The notes below the pieces were generated by a model, which ran no database searches, was not told where the DNA came from, and saw nothing but the letters and a program-made list of their open reading frames with translations. A stretch of 64,000 bases of DNA from Telmatospirillum sp. (GTDB lineage: Bacteria > Pseudomonadota > Alphaproteobacteria > Rhodospirillales > Magnetospirillaceae), in the NCBI GenBank assembly GCA_031291415.1, contig JARLJB010000088.1, positions 1 to 64,000 on the forward strand, written 5' to 3'. Shown piece after piece: positions 54,701 to 60,613 of the stretch; position 1 is the first letter of the stretch; each line of letters begins with the position of its first letter. The position numbers were made by a program, and so were the translations under genes.

Positions 54701-56651
54701 AGCCTTCGTCATGGCAGGATCGCTGACCGCGCTGGTAGGGGCGCCGGGACAAGCGGCCTATACCGGCGCCAATGCCTTCCTCGACGCCTTTGCGGCGAAG
54801 CGCCGTCGGCGCGGCAAGCCGGCGCTGACCATCGATTGGTGTCTCATCGGCGGCATGGGTATGGCCGCCCGCGTCATGGGCACGCAGGATCCAGGCATCC
54901 CGACGATTGGCGCCGGCACGGTCGAACCGCTGCTGCTCTGGGCCCTGGCGGCGGACGTGCCGCAGATCGCGCTCATGGATCCGGCGGTGACGAAGGTCAT
55001 GGCTGAACCACCGGCAGTCGTCGCGGTGCCGCCGCCGCCGGTGCCGCCGGTGACGACAGCATCCAACGGCGAGGCCTCTCTGGAGGAGATCCTTGCCGCG
55101 ACCTGGGCCGAGGTCTTGGGTTATCCCTCGGTCAGGCTGGACGACGATTTCTATGCGCTGGGTGGTGACTCGATCGCCGGGATGCAGATCGTCGAACGGG
55201 CCGTCCGCGTCCTCGGCCTGTCGATGACCTTGGCCGACCTGTTCGCCGCCGGCACGGTATCGGCACTGGCGGAAAGGATGCGCAGCCGGACCGACACGCC
55301 CGAAATCGTCGGACCGCACCCGGCCCCGCTGCGCGACCGCTACCCGCTGGCCTGGGAGCAATTGGCGGTCCTGCGCGCCGAAGCCACGGCCGACATGGCC
55401 ACCGCCCACAATCTGCCGCAAGGCCTCAACCTGCCGGAGGATGTCGATCTGGCGACGCTTCACCGCGCGATCGATGAACTCGTCGCGCGTCACGAAATAC
55501 TCCGCACCCGTTTCGTCCGGCCGACAGGCGAAGACGACGAGCCGACGATGGAGATTCTGGCGCCCGCGCCCGTGACGGTTCAGCGTCTCGACTTTCCGAA
55601 CACCGATGCTCTGGACGCCGCTTTGAAGGACTGGGTACGGCCCTTCGATCTGTGGGCGGGCGTGCCGATGCGGATCGCCTTGGGATCGATCGGCGGCCAT
55701 CCTTGCGTTCTGGTGCTCGATGTCCATCACGCCTTGGCCGATGCCTTCACCATGGAACTGCTGCTGGCCGACCTGAACGCGCTCTATGCCGGCGGCCCGT
55801 TCCCTGCCGCGCAAGTCCCCGCACTGCAATTGAAAGACTATGCCTGGTGGTCGCGCCAAGGCGAGGGCGCCAGCGGACAGGACGATGCCCGCGCCTATTG
55901 GCACGATCGCTTCCAGGGCCGGCTGCCGACCTTCGATCTGCCCTTGTCGCGACCGCGACCGCAACAGCGGTCGTGGCGGGCAGACTGCATCGAACATGTT
56001 CTGCCCGCGGAAACCATCCGGCATCTGCGCGACGCCGCCCAGCGTTGGCGGACCACGCCGTTCACCTTGATGACGGCAGCCTGGGCGCTGTTGTTGACCC
56101 AGACGGCCGGATGCAAAGAGATGGTTATCAGCGTACCGGTCAACGCCCGCCAGCACCCCGGAATGGCCTCCATGGCCGGCATGCTGGTGTCCTTGCTGCC
56201 GTTGCGCCTGACGGTCGCCGCCACCGACAGCGTATCCGAATTGATCTTGCGGACGCATGCCACGCACGCCGACGCCTTGCGCCACCGCGCCTACGATCTG
56301 GGCCGGCTGCTGGCTGATCTGGCCCCGCCGCCGGCTCCGGACCGGCCATTGCTGGCCGAGGTTCAGCTCTCCTACATGAATTTCGCGGAATATGCCGGAC
56401 AGCGGCCGCCCGCGGTCGCCATGACGCCATTCTCTTTGACCCGGCCGGAGGGAAAGAGCGACCTTGGCATCTATGTGCGCGATCTGCCCGACCAGATGGT
56501 CATGATGGTCGAATACGCCTGCGACCTTTTTGACCACGATCAGATCAAGCAACTGGGCCTGCGCCTGTGCCGGCTGCTCGATGCCCTGACCACGGCGCCG
56601 GGCGATTGCCCGGTTCTGAACCTGATCGCGATGACGCTGCCCGCATCATGA
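42786..56651 (+). CDS. hybrid NRPS-PKS, enzyme 2: dock-C-PCP / C-A-PCP / C-A-PCP / KS-DH-KR-ACP / C
   Basis: A 4621-residue megasynthase from ATG 42786, coupled to enzyme 1. In order: TubC-type N-terminal docking domain (about 10-58); C1 HHAGWDG (203-209); PCP Ser558 with no A domain; C2 DHSMIDG (742-748); A (TSGTTG at 1213, Lys1561), pocket D-A-L-W-I-G-G-C-L, valine-like; PCP Ser1620; C3 HHAISDG (1815); A (TSGSTG at 2285, Lys2626), pocket D-V-P-H-F-S-F-V-D, serine-like; PCP Ser2685 (GGNSL). Then KS Cys2948, His3081, His3124; no AT; DH with His3398 and Asp3556; KR with GGTGG at 3842, Ser3979, Tyr3992, Asn3996; ACP Ser4129; and a last C with HHALADA (4314-4320, final Gly replaced). There is no thioesterase. 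Specificities are hand alignments only. Confidence 0.92.
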   Translation: MDNIAHSERDTVLDTLLLDLADRDIRLKVTAGRLGYDAPPGAFTDTLKDRVQTLRPELIARLTAAAPAADSVTAPLSCGQERMWYLNRLEIQSAAGCYTEHLAYALAGPLDRRALEGALAAIVARHGALRCRFRDDPTGPVQVIVPPTPFVLPVIDLTATPDRLDAWLEAAAHRTIDLGDDDHVRFTLLTLGTNRHVLSVSAHHAGWDGWSNGVFATDLATAYNALHAGLEPSLPPLVRQIADLARQQRQALAESRLDAPLQRLCRSLAGFPTRLDLPADHPRADVADGRGAAIMVRAEPDVAEALAAAGRQAGVTPAMTLMAAFALWLSRISGAGRLLIGVPVAARDDAAAEAVIGYLSNTLAVPVDIEQATSFGALAIQVRDTLLEIMNAQQVPFEKLVETIAPPRSRATTPLIQAVFSMQPRTTPAPDLQDLDVAVVPSHNHGARYELMLNLEKTLDGGLEGPLTYAASLFDAPTVQRWTDDFLVLLRAIPQIWAQPLDRAPRAVEPAAPIARQTTEDRGFITATERALAAIWSEFLQTAPTDRHDDFFMLGGHSLLLMRMVNRINTSDLGRITLVDALGATTVAGMAARIDGQAADMLIVQRAESGEYPASGAQEGMWLARRDDPDSVTWAVPLLIDLPRHADPALVRDALARLAARHPALRTTLAVRDGDIIQRVAPPGPVELTVHRGLDDAGRVAFMRQELARPMNVVRGPLYRFDLFADDGQEGSDRGALFLIADHSMIDGWSLDVLRRDFIALLDAVAAGRQTDDLAVLVTSPADVAVRQREMLAGPRGVELRRHWLQTLDGLHLGECPAPGRRPPGAGRRGRRTLVEVSATAVSALDRLAASHGTTATVAFLAIVATLLARLKGDGREVSVVTPFVGRPDPELADLIGCFVEVLPLRLSCPLDQPFATHLAATRRALLNALANQDYPLCRLSDDWLRAMGGEPQPLYDAVVVVEEAPAQIRDWFDPHLGAGKYDLAFALSRLPASEGGGVLVIEHDEWLYDERDARDLAARLDVLLMDAAANPTRALGDLTLLPDQELKLVTTGFNQTAAVYPDDSLATLWSQAARQHATRTALIAPDETRTSYAALDRWAEDVAGGLLASGTVGPVIALAMARGPAAIAAILAIWKIGSAYLPIDAKMPPAIVERLMADTGSRIILGDAEGTDRLAGLAGVTILRVDALTVAAEAEVPLPPTDGGSTAYVMFTSGTTGQPKGVVVPHRGIARLALAEARMHLSPDDVMAQTAPLAFDATTLEIWPPLLNGAALRIFADEELHDLQSFGATLRRDGVTVMWLTAAQFNRIADEAPGVLASLHRIIVGGEVLSPPHLRLVTGACPGIALQNGYGPTENTCLTTLHAITTADLDDAIPIGRPVANSRVYIVDQRLNPLPIGSWGELVCAGDGLAEGYAGRPDLTAQAFVTLPWPARAAAPERVYRTGDIARWRRDGIIEFQGRRDGQIKIRGHRIEITAIEATLAACPDIADAAVVVIGEGGDKALIACVVVATPNGETADAAAAAAAGREGAWRRHLADRLPLYMMPARFLVLPALPTTANGKRDRRALAALAGTTSKAPSVVASAPPETDLERLVIRKFALLFPGTAIDRTSDFFHLGGHSLLAMRLSSHLEAECGTRLPLRALFAARTVATIARLLDNSAEEVTPPPSPPIVSAAPAAAATADYPLSCGQERLWVMQRLYPQSPVYNVPLAFEIEGTLDVGALTRALLALEERHHALRLRVIDDAKRGPRQRLVPVGGLSPALTDVSDTDDPSAAAEARMTDETMRPFRLDSENGARAILVKLAPTCWRILLVLHHAISDGWSVDILLRDLAAFYSRERGLPDAPPAAPKMQFEDVAVWQRGLLASVDGQAVLSRWVERLTPLPEPLPLPIDHHRPPVRNFHGGIAIFSFDKARSRDLDGLARGEAATPFALVTALVQVLLFRMTGKTDLVLGTLVSGRDRPMVEDTVGFLVNTLVLRQTVDEAAGFERHLAATREVCLQAIADQHCPFETLIEAIGLPRDLSHNPLFDVLVVWQSGDSAPPSLPGLTLRPLSPSFPYAKFDLAFHFGRNDDGIVCQIEYSTDLFEAETIAALFARLDTLAGSVLADRDRPLATIAILPEAERRLVVESFNATRRTQDTERSLLRPFLDRAVLSPDRPAVIWDGGSFDYRQFAARAGGVARRLAAAGVRPGDTVAVLARRSPELLVAIYGVLMSGAAYAPLGADHPPARIAAMLEDLGHPPVLASAECRRLVTDGTAGVLDLATGEEGPPLDLGGPALLAYVIFTSGSTGRPKGVAIEQRSVLNRLLWLQNTLSIGPGDVILQKTPITFDVSVPELFWWAGNGATVALPPPGAERDPTALAGLIERHRVTHVHFVPSMLAAFLTCVDDGRIDAGGLKSLRQVFSSGEELHPAQAALFDRLLYRPYGIHLQNFYGPTETTVDVTWQPCSPWNGDDRVSIGTPTANTTIYILDGEGCPAPVGIAGEIHIGGAQLARGYVNRLDLTAEKFIPDPFAAGGRLYRTGDLGRWRRNGTVDFLGRIDDQVKIRGQRIEPGEIERALETHPSVERAIVVAAAEQELTELHGYVLLRRAVSADTLRAHLRERVTEAMIPSRWFRLDSVPLTANGKLDRKTLKGVPLDGDDQVPDAGPDLAPDAVEAEVRAIWKSVLPAATPGATDGFFQIGGNSLLLVRLHERLDARWPGRFTITDLFASATIAAQVGRITGDAPPLSGATAARRPAEEDGIPVGRTVPEAGVAPPPLAPTLTADAGTAGKFSSHAVAIVGIGIRLSGSQGIDEFWRDVAAGADRVRSLPPTREADIRGLAALLDQTAPVRFRDGGYLDDVFGFDPQRFRMSPADASLLDPEQRLFLDTALQALENAGRGGNALDRKRVGVFVGGVSDNTWRNAVMRGATPERIEQVSTLNVPSNVATRLSFLHDWRGPAALVDTACSASLVALHQACRALRGGECDWALVGGAKVVLIPPSADEKLTIYSSNGRTRAFADGADGTGIGEGAAAFLLRPLAAALADNDAIHAVILGSAVNQDGASSGMAAPNPAAQAEVILAAAQDAGVPLASLSYIEAHGTGTALGDPVEIDGLTRAFAAETGGPALIGTALVGSGKGNYGHLDAAAGALGLSRAVMCLTHDQAPPQPFFTTPNQRINFAGAPVAVSRSLAPLAERGGRRRAGVSAFGLSGINAHVIIEAAPPWQAAERSAEWTALGISAATEEDLRSYAEAIVETLRQHPEWPLATIAGTLTNGREPLAARLAMAVRDRGDMMSRLAVYAVAPEKAASLVITGIAERGQGNRAVIAVGNDEKEVRAAAQAFVAGARLLWPDTSPAGRVHLPAAPLTRQRMMPTLIHPAPRAPARGGFWAPPVVTAQGRFHTVDVHAPAFWPVAEHRLDGKPTLVGMAFPALLAEACPGTALRISRLRWVRPLRPETLEPGTVTLSIGTDGKASLDGRTTDGLWQSFATATVEVDGGVTPPMTPPMTIDIEAIGRRCAPPAEAPAFSGKGGVVDVSDRWDCLEAVAIGSDESLAWLKAPRNDGVPLRLHPALLDVAASQALRVPGLVPAGCEDIVVTGPLPPDPVAHVVFRPLGTEGIEADLWLADRATGVVGLTIRGLCFVPIDTGSAIGSIVPSVPVWRDHPLGIPDALLADTPVVVIGEGPLAERIATYVAASGHLAGRAGSGAIDAATQATIGGAGRPAIVLAPAGGPDIGLRTTAAMRAILTALRHPTRLLGIGEGAFAVGDDGPLAPDLALVYGILTAAALEEPLLSCRYVDTDDVTDAAALLGELAVLERPEDRLCHAIAWRQGRRLLRTFAPIGKTSRPIVWPDHGCCVVSGGTGGLSLFQAETLTNGGRVALALLSRNGTPGGPEPEAALRRQRLADLRAAGLKIEVFACNIGDRAALSATLDWIRRDLGPITAVVHNAGVPDGAVLMQANQSGKSYAQRIDGKVNGARLLDALTEDDPVEAFVMAGSLTALVGAPGQAAYTGANAFLDAFAAKRRRRGKPALTIDWCLIGGMGMAARVMGTQDPGIPTIGAGTVEPLLLWALAADVPQIALMDPAVTKVMAEPPAVVAVPPPPVPPVTTASNGEASLEEILAATWAEVLGYPSVRLDDDFYALGGDSIAGMQIVERAVRVLGLSMTLADLFAAGTVSALAERMRSRTDTPEIVGPHPAPLRDRYPLAWEQLAVLRAEATADMATAHNLPQGLNLPEDVDLATLHRAIDELVARHEILRTRFVRPTGEDDEPTMEILAPAPVTVQRLDFPNTDALDAALKDWVRPFDLWAGVPMRIALGSIGGHPCVLVLDVHHALADAFTMELLLADLNALYAGGPFPAAQVPALQLKDYAWWSRQGEGASGQDDARAYWHDRFQGRLPTFDLPLSRPRPQQRSWRADCIEHVLPAETIRHLRDAAQRWRTTPFTLMTAAWALLLTQTAGCKEMVISVPVNARQHPGMASMAGMLVSLLPLRLTVAATDSVSELILRTHATHADALRHRAYDLGRLLADLAPPPAPDRPLLAEVQLSYMNFAEYAGQRPPAVAMTPFSLTRPEGKSDLGIYVRDLPDQMVMMVEYACDLFDHDQIKQLGLRLCRLLDALTTAPGDCPVLNLIAMTLPAS

Positions 56652-58303
56652 ATTTGCTGCGTCTTCTCAATCGGCTGGGACCTAAGCCGCTGTTCTGGTT
56701 GGCGGTGACGGCGGCAGCCTCGGCGCTGAGCAGCACCGTCGTGCTGGCCATTGTCAATTCCGCCGCCGAGCGCATTGCCGAGAGCCACGCGGATTTCGTC
56801 GAGCTGCCGCTGGCGGCGGCGTTCGCGACCGCCGTGGTGTTGTATATGCTGTCGGAATCCTGGATGGTCGCCCGCATGGCGACCGATGTCGAAACGGTTG
56901 TCGATCGCTTGCGCATGCGGCTCACCGACCAATTGCGCCACAGCGACCTTTTGAAGCTGGAGCGGTTCGGCCAGACCGCATTGTTCGACAGCATCACCGG
57001 CGCCAGCCAGACGATTTCCCAGAACTCGCAGTTTCTCGCCCTGACGCTGCGTTCGGCTTTGCTGACCGTCACCATCCTGATCTACATCGCCACCGTGTCA
57101 CCGGTGGCTTTCCTGCTGATCCTGCTGCTGCTGGCCGTGGGAACTGTGCTTTATATCCGGCGCGGCATCGAGATCGAGGCGCAGATGAAGGCCCTCGACG
57201 CCGAAGAGGCGGCGCTGTTCGAGAGCGTCTCCGACCTGTTCGACGGCTTCAAGGAGCAGCGTCTGGACAGCGCCCTCAGCCGCGGTCTCAATCAGACCTT
57301 CATCGAGGTCTCCGAGCGTACGGTGGTCGCCAGGGACTTGATGCACCGCGACAACTGGGCGCAGTACGTTTTCGGCGAGACCGCCTTCAATCTGATGCTG
57401 GGGTTGGTTATCTTCGTCGTGCCGAGATATTCCACCTCCTTCGCGCAGGAGATCGCCAAGGTCTCGACGGCGGTCCTGTTCATGGCCTCGCCGGTGTTCG
57501 GACTGATGCAGTCGCTGGCGGTAACGCGCGCCGCGGAAGGCGCCGCCGGACGGATGCTGGAACTCGAAGGGCAGATCGGCGAACTGGCTGAACCGGGCAG
57601 CGACGCCCCCGGCGGGCCGGTGCCCGACGACTTTTCCTTGTTGAGAATGGAAGGCGTGACCTTCACTTTTCCGGCGCCGCCCAACGAAATTCCGTTCAGT
57701 GTCGGTCCCGTCGATCTCACCATCCGGCGTGGCGAGGTGGTCTTCGTCACCGGCGGCAACGGTTCGGGAAAATCGACCTTCATCCGGCTGTTGACCGGAC
57801 TTTACCATCCGGCCGCCGGTCGTCTGCTGGTCGACGACGTGGAGATCGGGCCCTCGACGCTTGGCGCCTATCGCGAGCTGATGGCGACCGTCTTCTCCGA
57901 TTTTCGTCTATTCGCCCGGCTCTACGGCTTGCCGTCGATCGATCCCATGGATGCCCGGACGCAGATGCGCCGGATGGGCATGGACCACATCACGACCATC
58001 GATGGAGATCGCTTCGCGCGCCAGGACCTGTCGGCCGGCCAACGCAAGCGCCTGGCTTTGGTCGCGGCGCTTCTGGAACACAAACGGGTTCTGATCCTGG
58101 ACGAATGGGCCGCCGATCAGGACCCGCAGTTCCGCTTGCGATTCTACCGGGAAATACTGCCGGACTTGAAACGCCAGGGCCTGACCATCGTCGCGGTGAC
58201 CCATGACGACCATTATTTCGACGTCGCCGATCGCCGCCTGCATATGGAGGATGGACGGTTGGTCGAACTGCCGGTTCCGGCTGTCACGGGCGGTGTGTCA
58301 TGA
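56648..58303 (+). CDS. cyclic-peptide-export type ABC half transporter 1
   Basis: A 551-residue half transporter (membrane domain about residues 1-320, ATPase 340-540). ATG 56648 overlaps the synthetase stop (ATGA). Membrane helices include LAVTAAASALSSTVVLAIV and SALLTVTILIYIATVSPVAFLLILLLL. The ATPase has Walker A GGNGSGKST (369-377), signature LSAGQRKR, Walker B ILDEWAADQDP (Asp485, Glu486) and the switch VTHDDHYF. The DEWAADQDP string and layout are typical of the PvdE/SyrD cyclic-peptide exporter group. It presumably pairs with the next gene to export the product or its precursor. Confidence 0.9.
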   Translation: MNLLRLLNRLGPKPLFWLAVTAAASALSSTVVLAIVNSAAERIAESHADFVELPLAAAFATAVVLYMLSESWMVARMATDVETVVDRLRMRLTDQLRHSDLLKLERFGQTALFDSITGASQTISQNSQFLALTLRSALLTVTILIYIATVSPVAFLLILLLLAVGTVLYIRRGIEIEAQMKALDAEEAALFESVSDLFDGFKEQRLDSALSRGLNQTFIEVSERTVVARDLMHRDNWAQYVFGETAFNLMLGLVIFVVPRYSTSFAQEIAKVSTAVLFMASPVFGLMQSLAVTRAAEGAAGRMLELEGQIGELAEPGSDAPGGPVPDDFSLLRMEGVTFTFPAPPNEIPFSVGPVDLTIRRGEVVFVTGGNGSGKSTFIRLLTGLYHPAAGRLLVDDVEIGPSTLGAYRELMATVFSDFRLFARLYGLPSIDPMDARTQMRRMGMDHITTIDGDRFARQDLSAGQRKRLALVAALLEHKRVLILDEWAADQDPQFRLRFYREILPDLKRQGLTIVAVTHDDHYFDVADRRLHMEDGRLVELPVPAVTGGVS

Positions 58304-59937
58304 GGTTGGCCGCCACGATTTTGCGGGAAATTCCGCAAAACCTCAAAATGCTGACCTTCATGAACATCCTGTCGGGCATCGTCACCGCCTTGATGCTGGG
58401 GATCGTCAGTCTGGTCGGCAAGAATGCCGGCTCGGGCTCGACCAGTTTCCGACTGGTCCTGCTCTATGTGGTGACCATCATGCTGTTTTCCGCCAGCCAC
58501 AAAATCATCCTGGTGACGGCGGCTCAGGATGGCGAACGGCTGATCCATACCCTGCGCCTGCGCCTGTTCGAAGCCGTGCGGCGAACCGATCTGGTCACGG
58601 TCGAGAACATCGGCCGCGCCGCCCTGCAAGGCGTCCTGGTCCGTGATACGCAAACCCTGGCGCAAACCTTGCCGCTCCTGGCGATCGGCGGCCAGCAAGC
58701 GGTCATGCTGGTGTTTCTCGCCATCTATCTTGCCTGGTTGTCGCCGATGGCCTGCGCGATGGCCTTCGGCTTCGGGGCGATCGCCATGGCCGTCCGCCTG
58801 GCGCGACGCAATACCTTCGTGCTGCTGATGCGCGCGACGGCTGGAGCCGAATCGACCGTCTTCACCGGCCTGACGGATCTTTTGCGCGGGTTCAAAGAGG
58901 TTCGCATGAGCCGTCCGCGCGCCGACGGCCTGGTGGAAGCCATGGGGCAGGCCTCCGCCGCGGCCCAGCGGATCAATGTCCAGACCAAAACGAGGTGGGG
59001 CCGGGATTTTGCTCAGATCGAAGCGATGTTCTACACCGTCATCGGCGTGATGGTCTTCGTCGTGCCGCTGCTGTCGTCGGGCTATCACGAAGTCGTGATG
59101 CCGGCGACCACGGCGGCTCTGTTCATCGTTGGTCCCATCGGCACCATATCGTTCGTATTCCCGAGGGTGGCCGATGCCGAACTGGCTCTGGCCAACATCG
59201 AAGCGATGGAACAGCGACTGCTCTGCCACGACAGCACCCCGCAACGGGAGCCCGATGACAACGGCGGCAGAGCGCCTTTGCCAGAGCGGACACCAACGAC
59301 GATCGCCCTTGACGGTGCGCGGTTCTCCTACCGCAATGCCGTCGGTGAACCGGTCTTCGCCGTGGGGCCGCTGTCGGCGGTCTTCCGGGCCGGCGAAATC
59401 ACCTTCATTACCGGCGGCAACGGTTCGGGCAAGTCAACCATGTTGCGGCTGCTGACCGCGCTGATGCCGCTCGACAGCGGCGCCCTGCTGGTCGACGGCG
59501 CTCCGGTCGAGCCGGAACGCATGCAGGCCTACCGTGACCGGATTTCGGCGATCTTTTCCGATTATCATTTATCGCGCCGGCTGTATGGCATTCCAGACCC
59601 CGATCCGGTCAAGGTTCTCGCCATCCTCGAGCAGTTGGAGATGGAAGACAAAGTCATGGTGTGCGACGGCGCCTTCAGCACCATCGATCTGTCGACCGGC
59701 CAGCGCAAACGGTTGGCCATGGTGGTGGCCCGTCTGGCCGACAAACCGGTGATCATGCTCGACGAATGGGCCGCCGACCAGGATCCGCATTTCCGCCACG
59801 TCTTTTACGAGGAACTGCTTCCCGAACTGAAGGCGGCCGGCAAGATCGTCATCTGCGTCACGCATGACGATCGCTGGTTCGACGTCGCCGACCACATCTA
59901 TCATATGAATGAAGGGCGCATCGAAGCGATCCGTTGA
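58300..59937 (+). CDS. cyclic-peptide-export type ABC half transporter 2
   Basis: A 545-residue paralogue of the preceding half transporter, with a 4-base overlap. Membrane domain about 1-320; Walker A GGNGSGKST (372-380), signature LSTGQRKR, Walker B MLDEWAADQDP (Asp488, Glu489), switch VTHDDRWF. Both copies keep all ATPase motifs, so a heterodimer with two working sites is likely (inference). PvdE and SyrD normally occur as a single gene, so a tandem pair is notable. Confidence 0.9.
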   Translation: MRLAATILREIPQNLKMLTFMNILSGIVTALMLGIVSLVGKNAGSGSTSFRLVLLYVVTIMLFSASHKIILVTAAQDGERLIHTLRLRLFEAVRRTDLVTVENIGRAALQGVLVRDTQTLAQTLPLLAIGGQQAVMLVFLAIYLAWLSPMACAMAFGFGAIAMAVRLARRNTFVLLMRATAGAESTVFTGLTDLLRGFKEVRMSRPRADGLVEAMGQASAAAQRINVQTKTRWGRDFAQIEAMFYTVIGVMVFVVPLLSSGYHEVVMPATTAALFIVGPIGTISFVFPRVADAELALANIEAMEQRLLCHDSTPQREPDDNGGRAPLPERTPTTIALDGARFSYRNAVGEPVFAVGPLSAVFRAGEITFITGGNGSGKSTMLRLLTALMPLDSGALLVDGAPVEPERMQAYRDRISAIFSDYHLSRRLYGIPDPDPVKVLAILEQLEMEDKVMVCDGAFSTIDLSTGQRKRLAMVVARLADKPVIMLDEWAADQDPHFRHVFYEELLPELKAAGKIVICVTHDDRWFDVADHIYHMNEGRIEAIR

Positions 59938-59950
59938 GAGGTGTGATGCC

Positions 59951-60430
59951 ATGAGCGAAGTCGAAGCGAAGACCATCGACACCACCACCGGTGCGCCACC
60001 GGATCTGACCGCCGCCTTGCACCGCGCCCAGGCCCGCGAGGTCGTCGAACGCTATTCGACCTATGCCGCGGTCGGCTGCGTGGTGCCGCTGCCGCTGATC
60101 GAAATGGCCACGCTGGCGGCGGTGGTCTTCAAGATGTGCCGGACTCTGGCCATCCATTACCAGGTGCCGTTGTCGCAAACGCGCGCCCGCTCGGTTGTCA
60201 TTGCCCTGATCTGCGCCTTGATCCCCACCGGCCTCGGCAATCTGACCACGGCGGCCCTGCTCAAGATCGTGCCCGGCGCCGATGTGCTGGGATTCGCCGC
60301 CGCATCGATGTCGGCCGCAGCCCTGACACGGTTGGCCGGATTTTCCCTGATCGCCCAATTCGAATCGGGAGACGCCAGCCTGCCTACCGATCTGGCCGTC
60401 TGGCGCCAACGCATAAAAGCCGTTGCTTGA
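59951..60430 (+). CDS. DUF697-type membrane-associated protein (copy 2)
   Basis: A 159-residue protein starting at ATG 59951, 13 bases after the second ABC gene and behind GAGAGG. VERYSTYAAVGCVVPLPLIEMATLAAVVFKMCRTLAIHYQVPLSQTRARSVVIALICALIPTGLGNLTTAALLKIVPGADVLGFAAASMSAAALTRLAGFSLIAQFESG aligns by eye with the core of the protein at 36798-37463: same hydrophobic helix, P-[IL]-x-x-[IV]-[DE]-x-A-x-L, Y-x-V-P, and a closing F-E-[ST]-G. It lacks the long Ala/Pro N-terminus. It is the last gene of the synthetase operon, so a role in product transit, membrane protection or resistance is plausible (inference). Confidence 0.8.
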   Translation: MSEVEAKTIDTTTGAPPDLTAALHRAQAREVVERYSTYAAVGCVVPLPLIEMATLAAVVFKMCRTLAIHYQVPLSQTRARSVVIALICALIPTGLGNLTTAALLKIVPGADVLGFAAASMSAAALTRLAGFSLIAQFESGDASLPTDLAVWRQRIKAVA

Positions 60431-60613
60431 CGTGGACGGCGGAGTTCCTGGTGGCAAGCCAAAATCATCAGTGGGACGAGCGTCCCTGCTCGTCACGCCG
60501 CGAGTAGCGGCGATCCTTCAGGCGACCGCGTCGGGGCGAGGCGAGGCCTTTTCCGGCGCCGCCGGAACTCCGGCAGAGACGCCGGAGCCACTGGGGTAAG
60601 GACTCATCCCGCC

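Noticed and set aside
46281-56552. Very long minus-strand open frames opposite enzyme 2 (for example 46281-48395, 49386-51377, 51540-53825, 54327-56552)
   Set aside because: They are antiphase shadows of a GC-rich coding strand. Their translations are low-complexity G/R/D/Q strings with no domain motifs, while the plus frame carries all NRPS/PKS active sites.
60475-60494. GACGAGC/GCTCGTC hairpin after the second DUF697 gene as operon terminator
   Set aside because: Only 7 bp, no T-run, and not adjacent to the stop; too weak to call.
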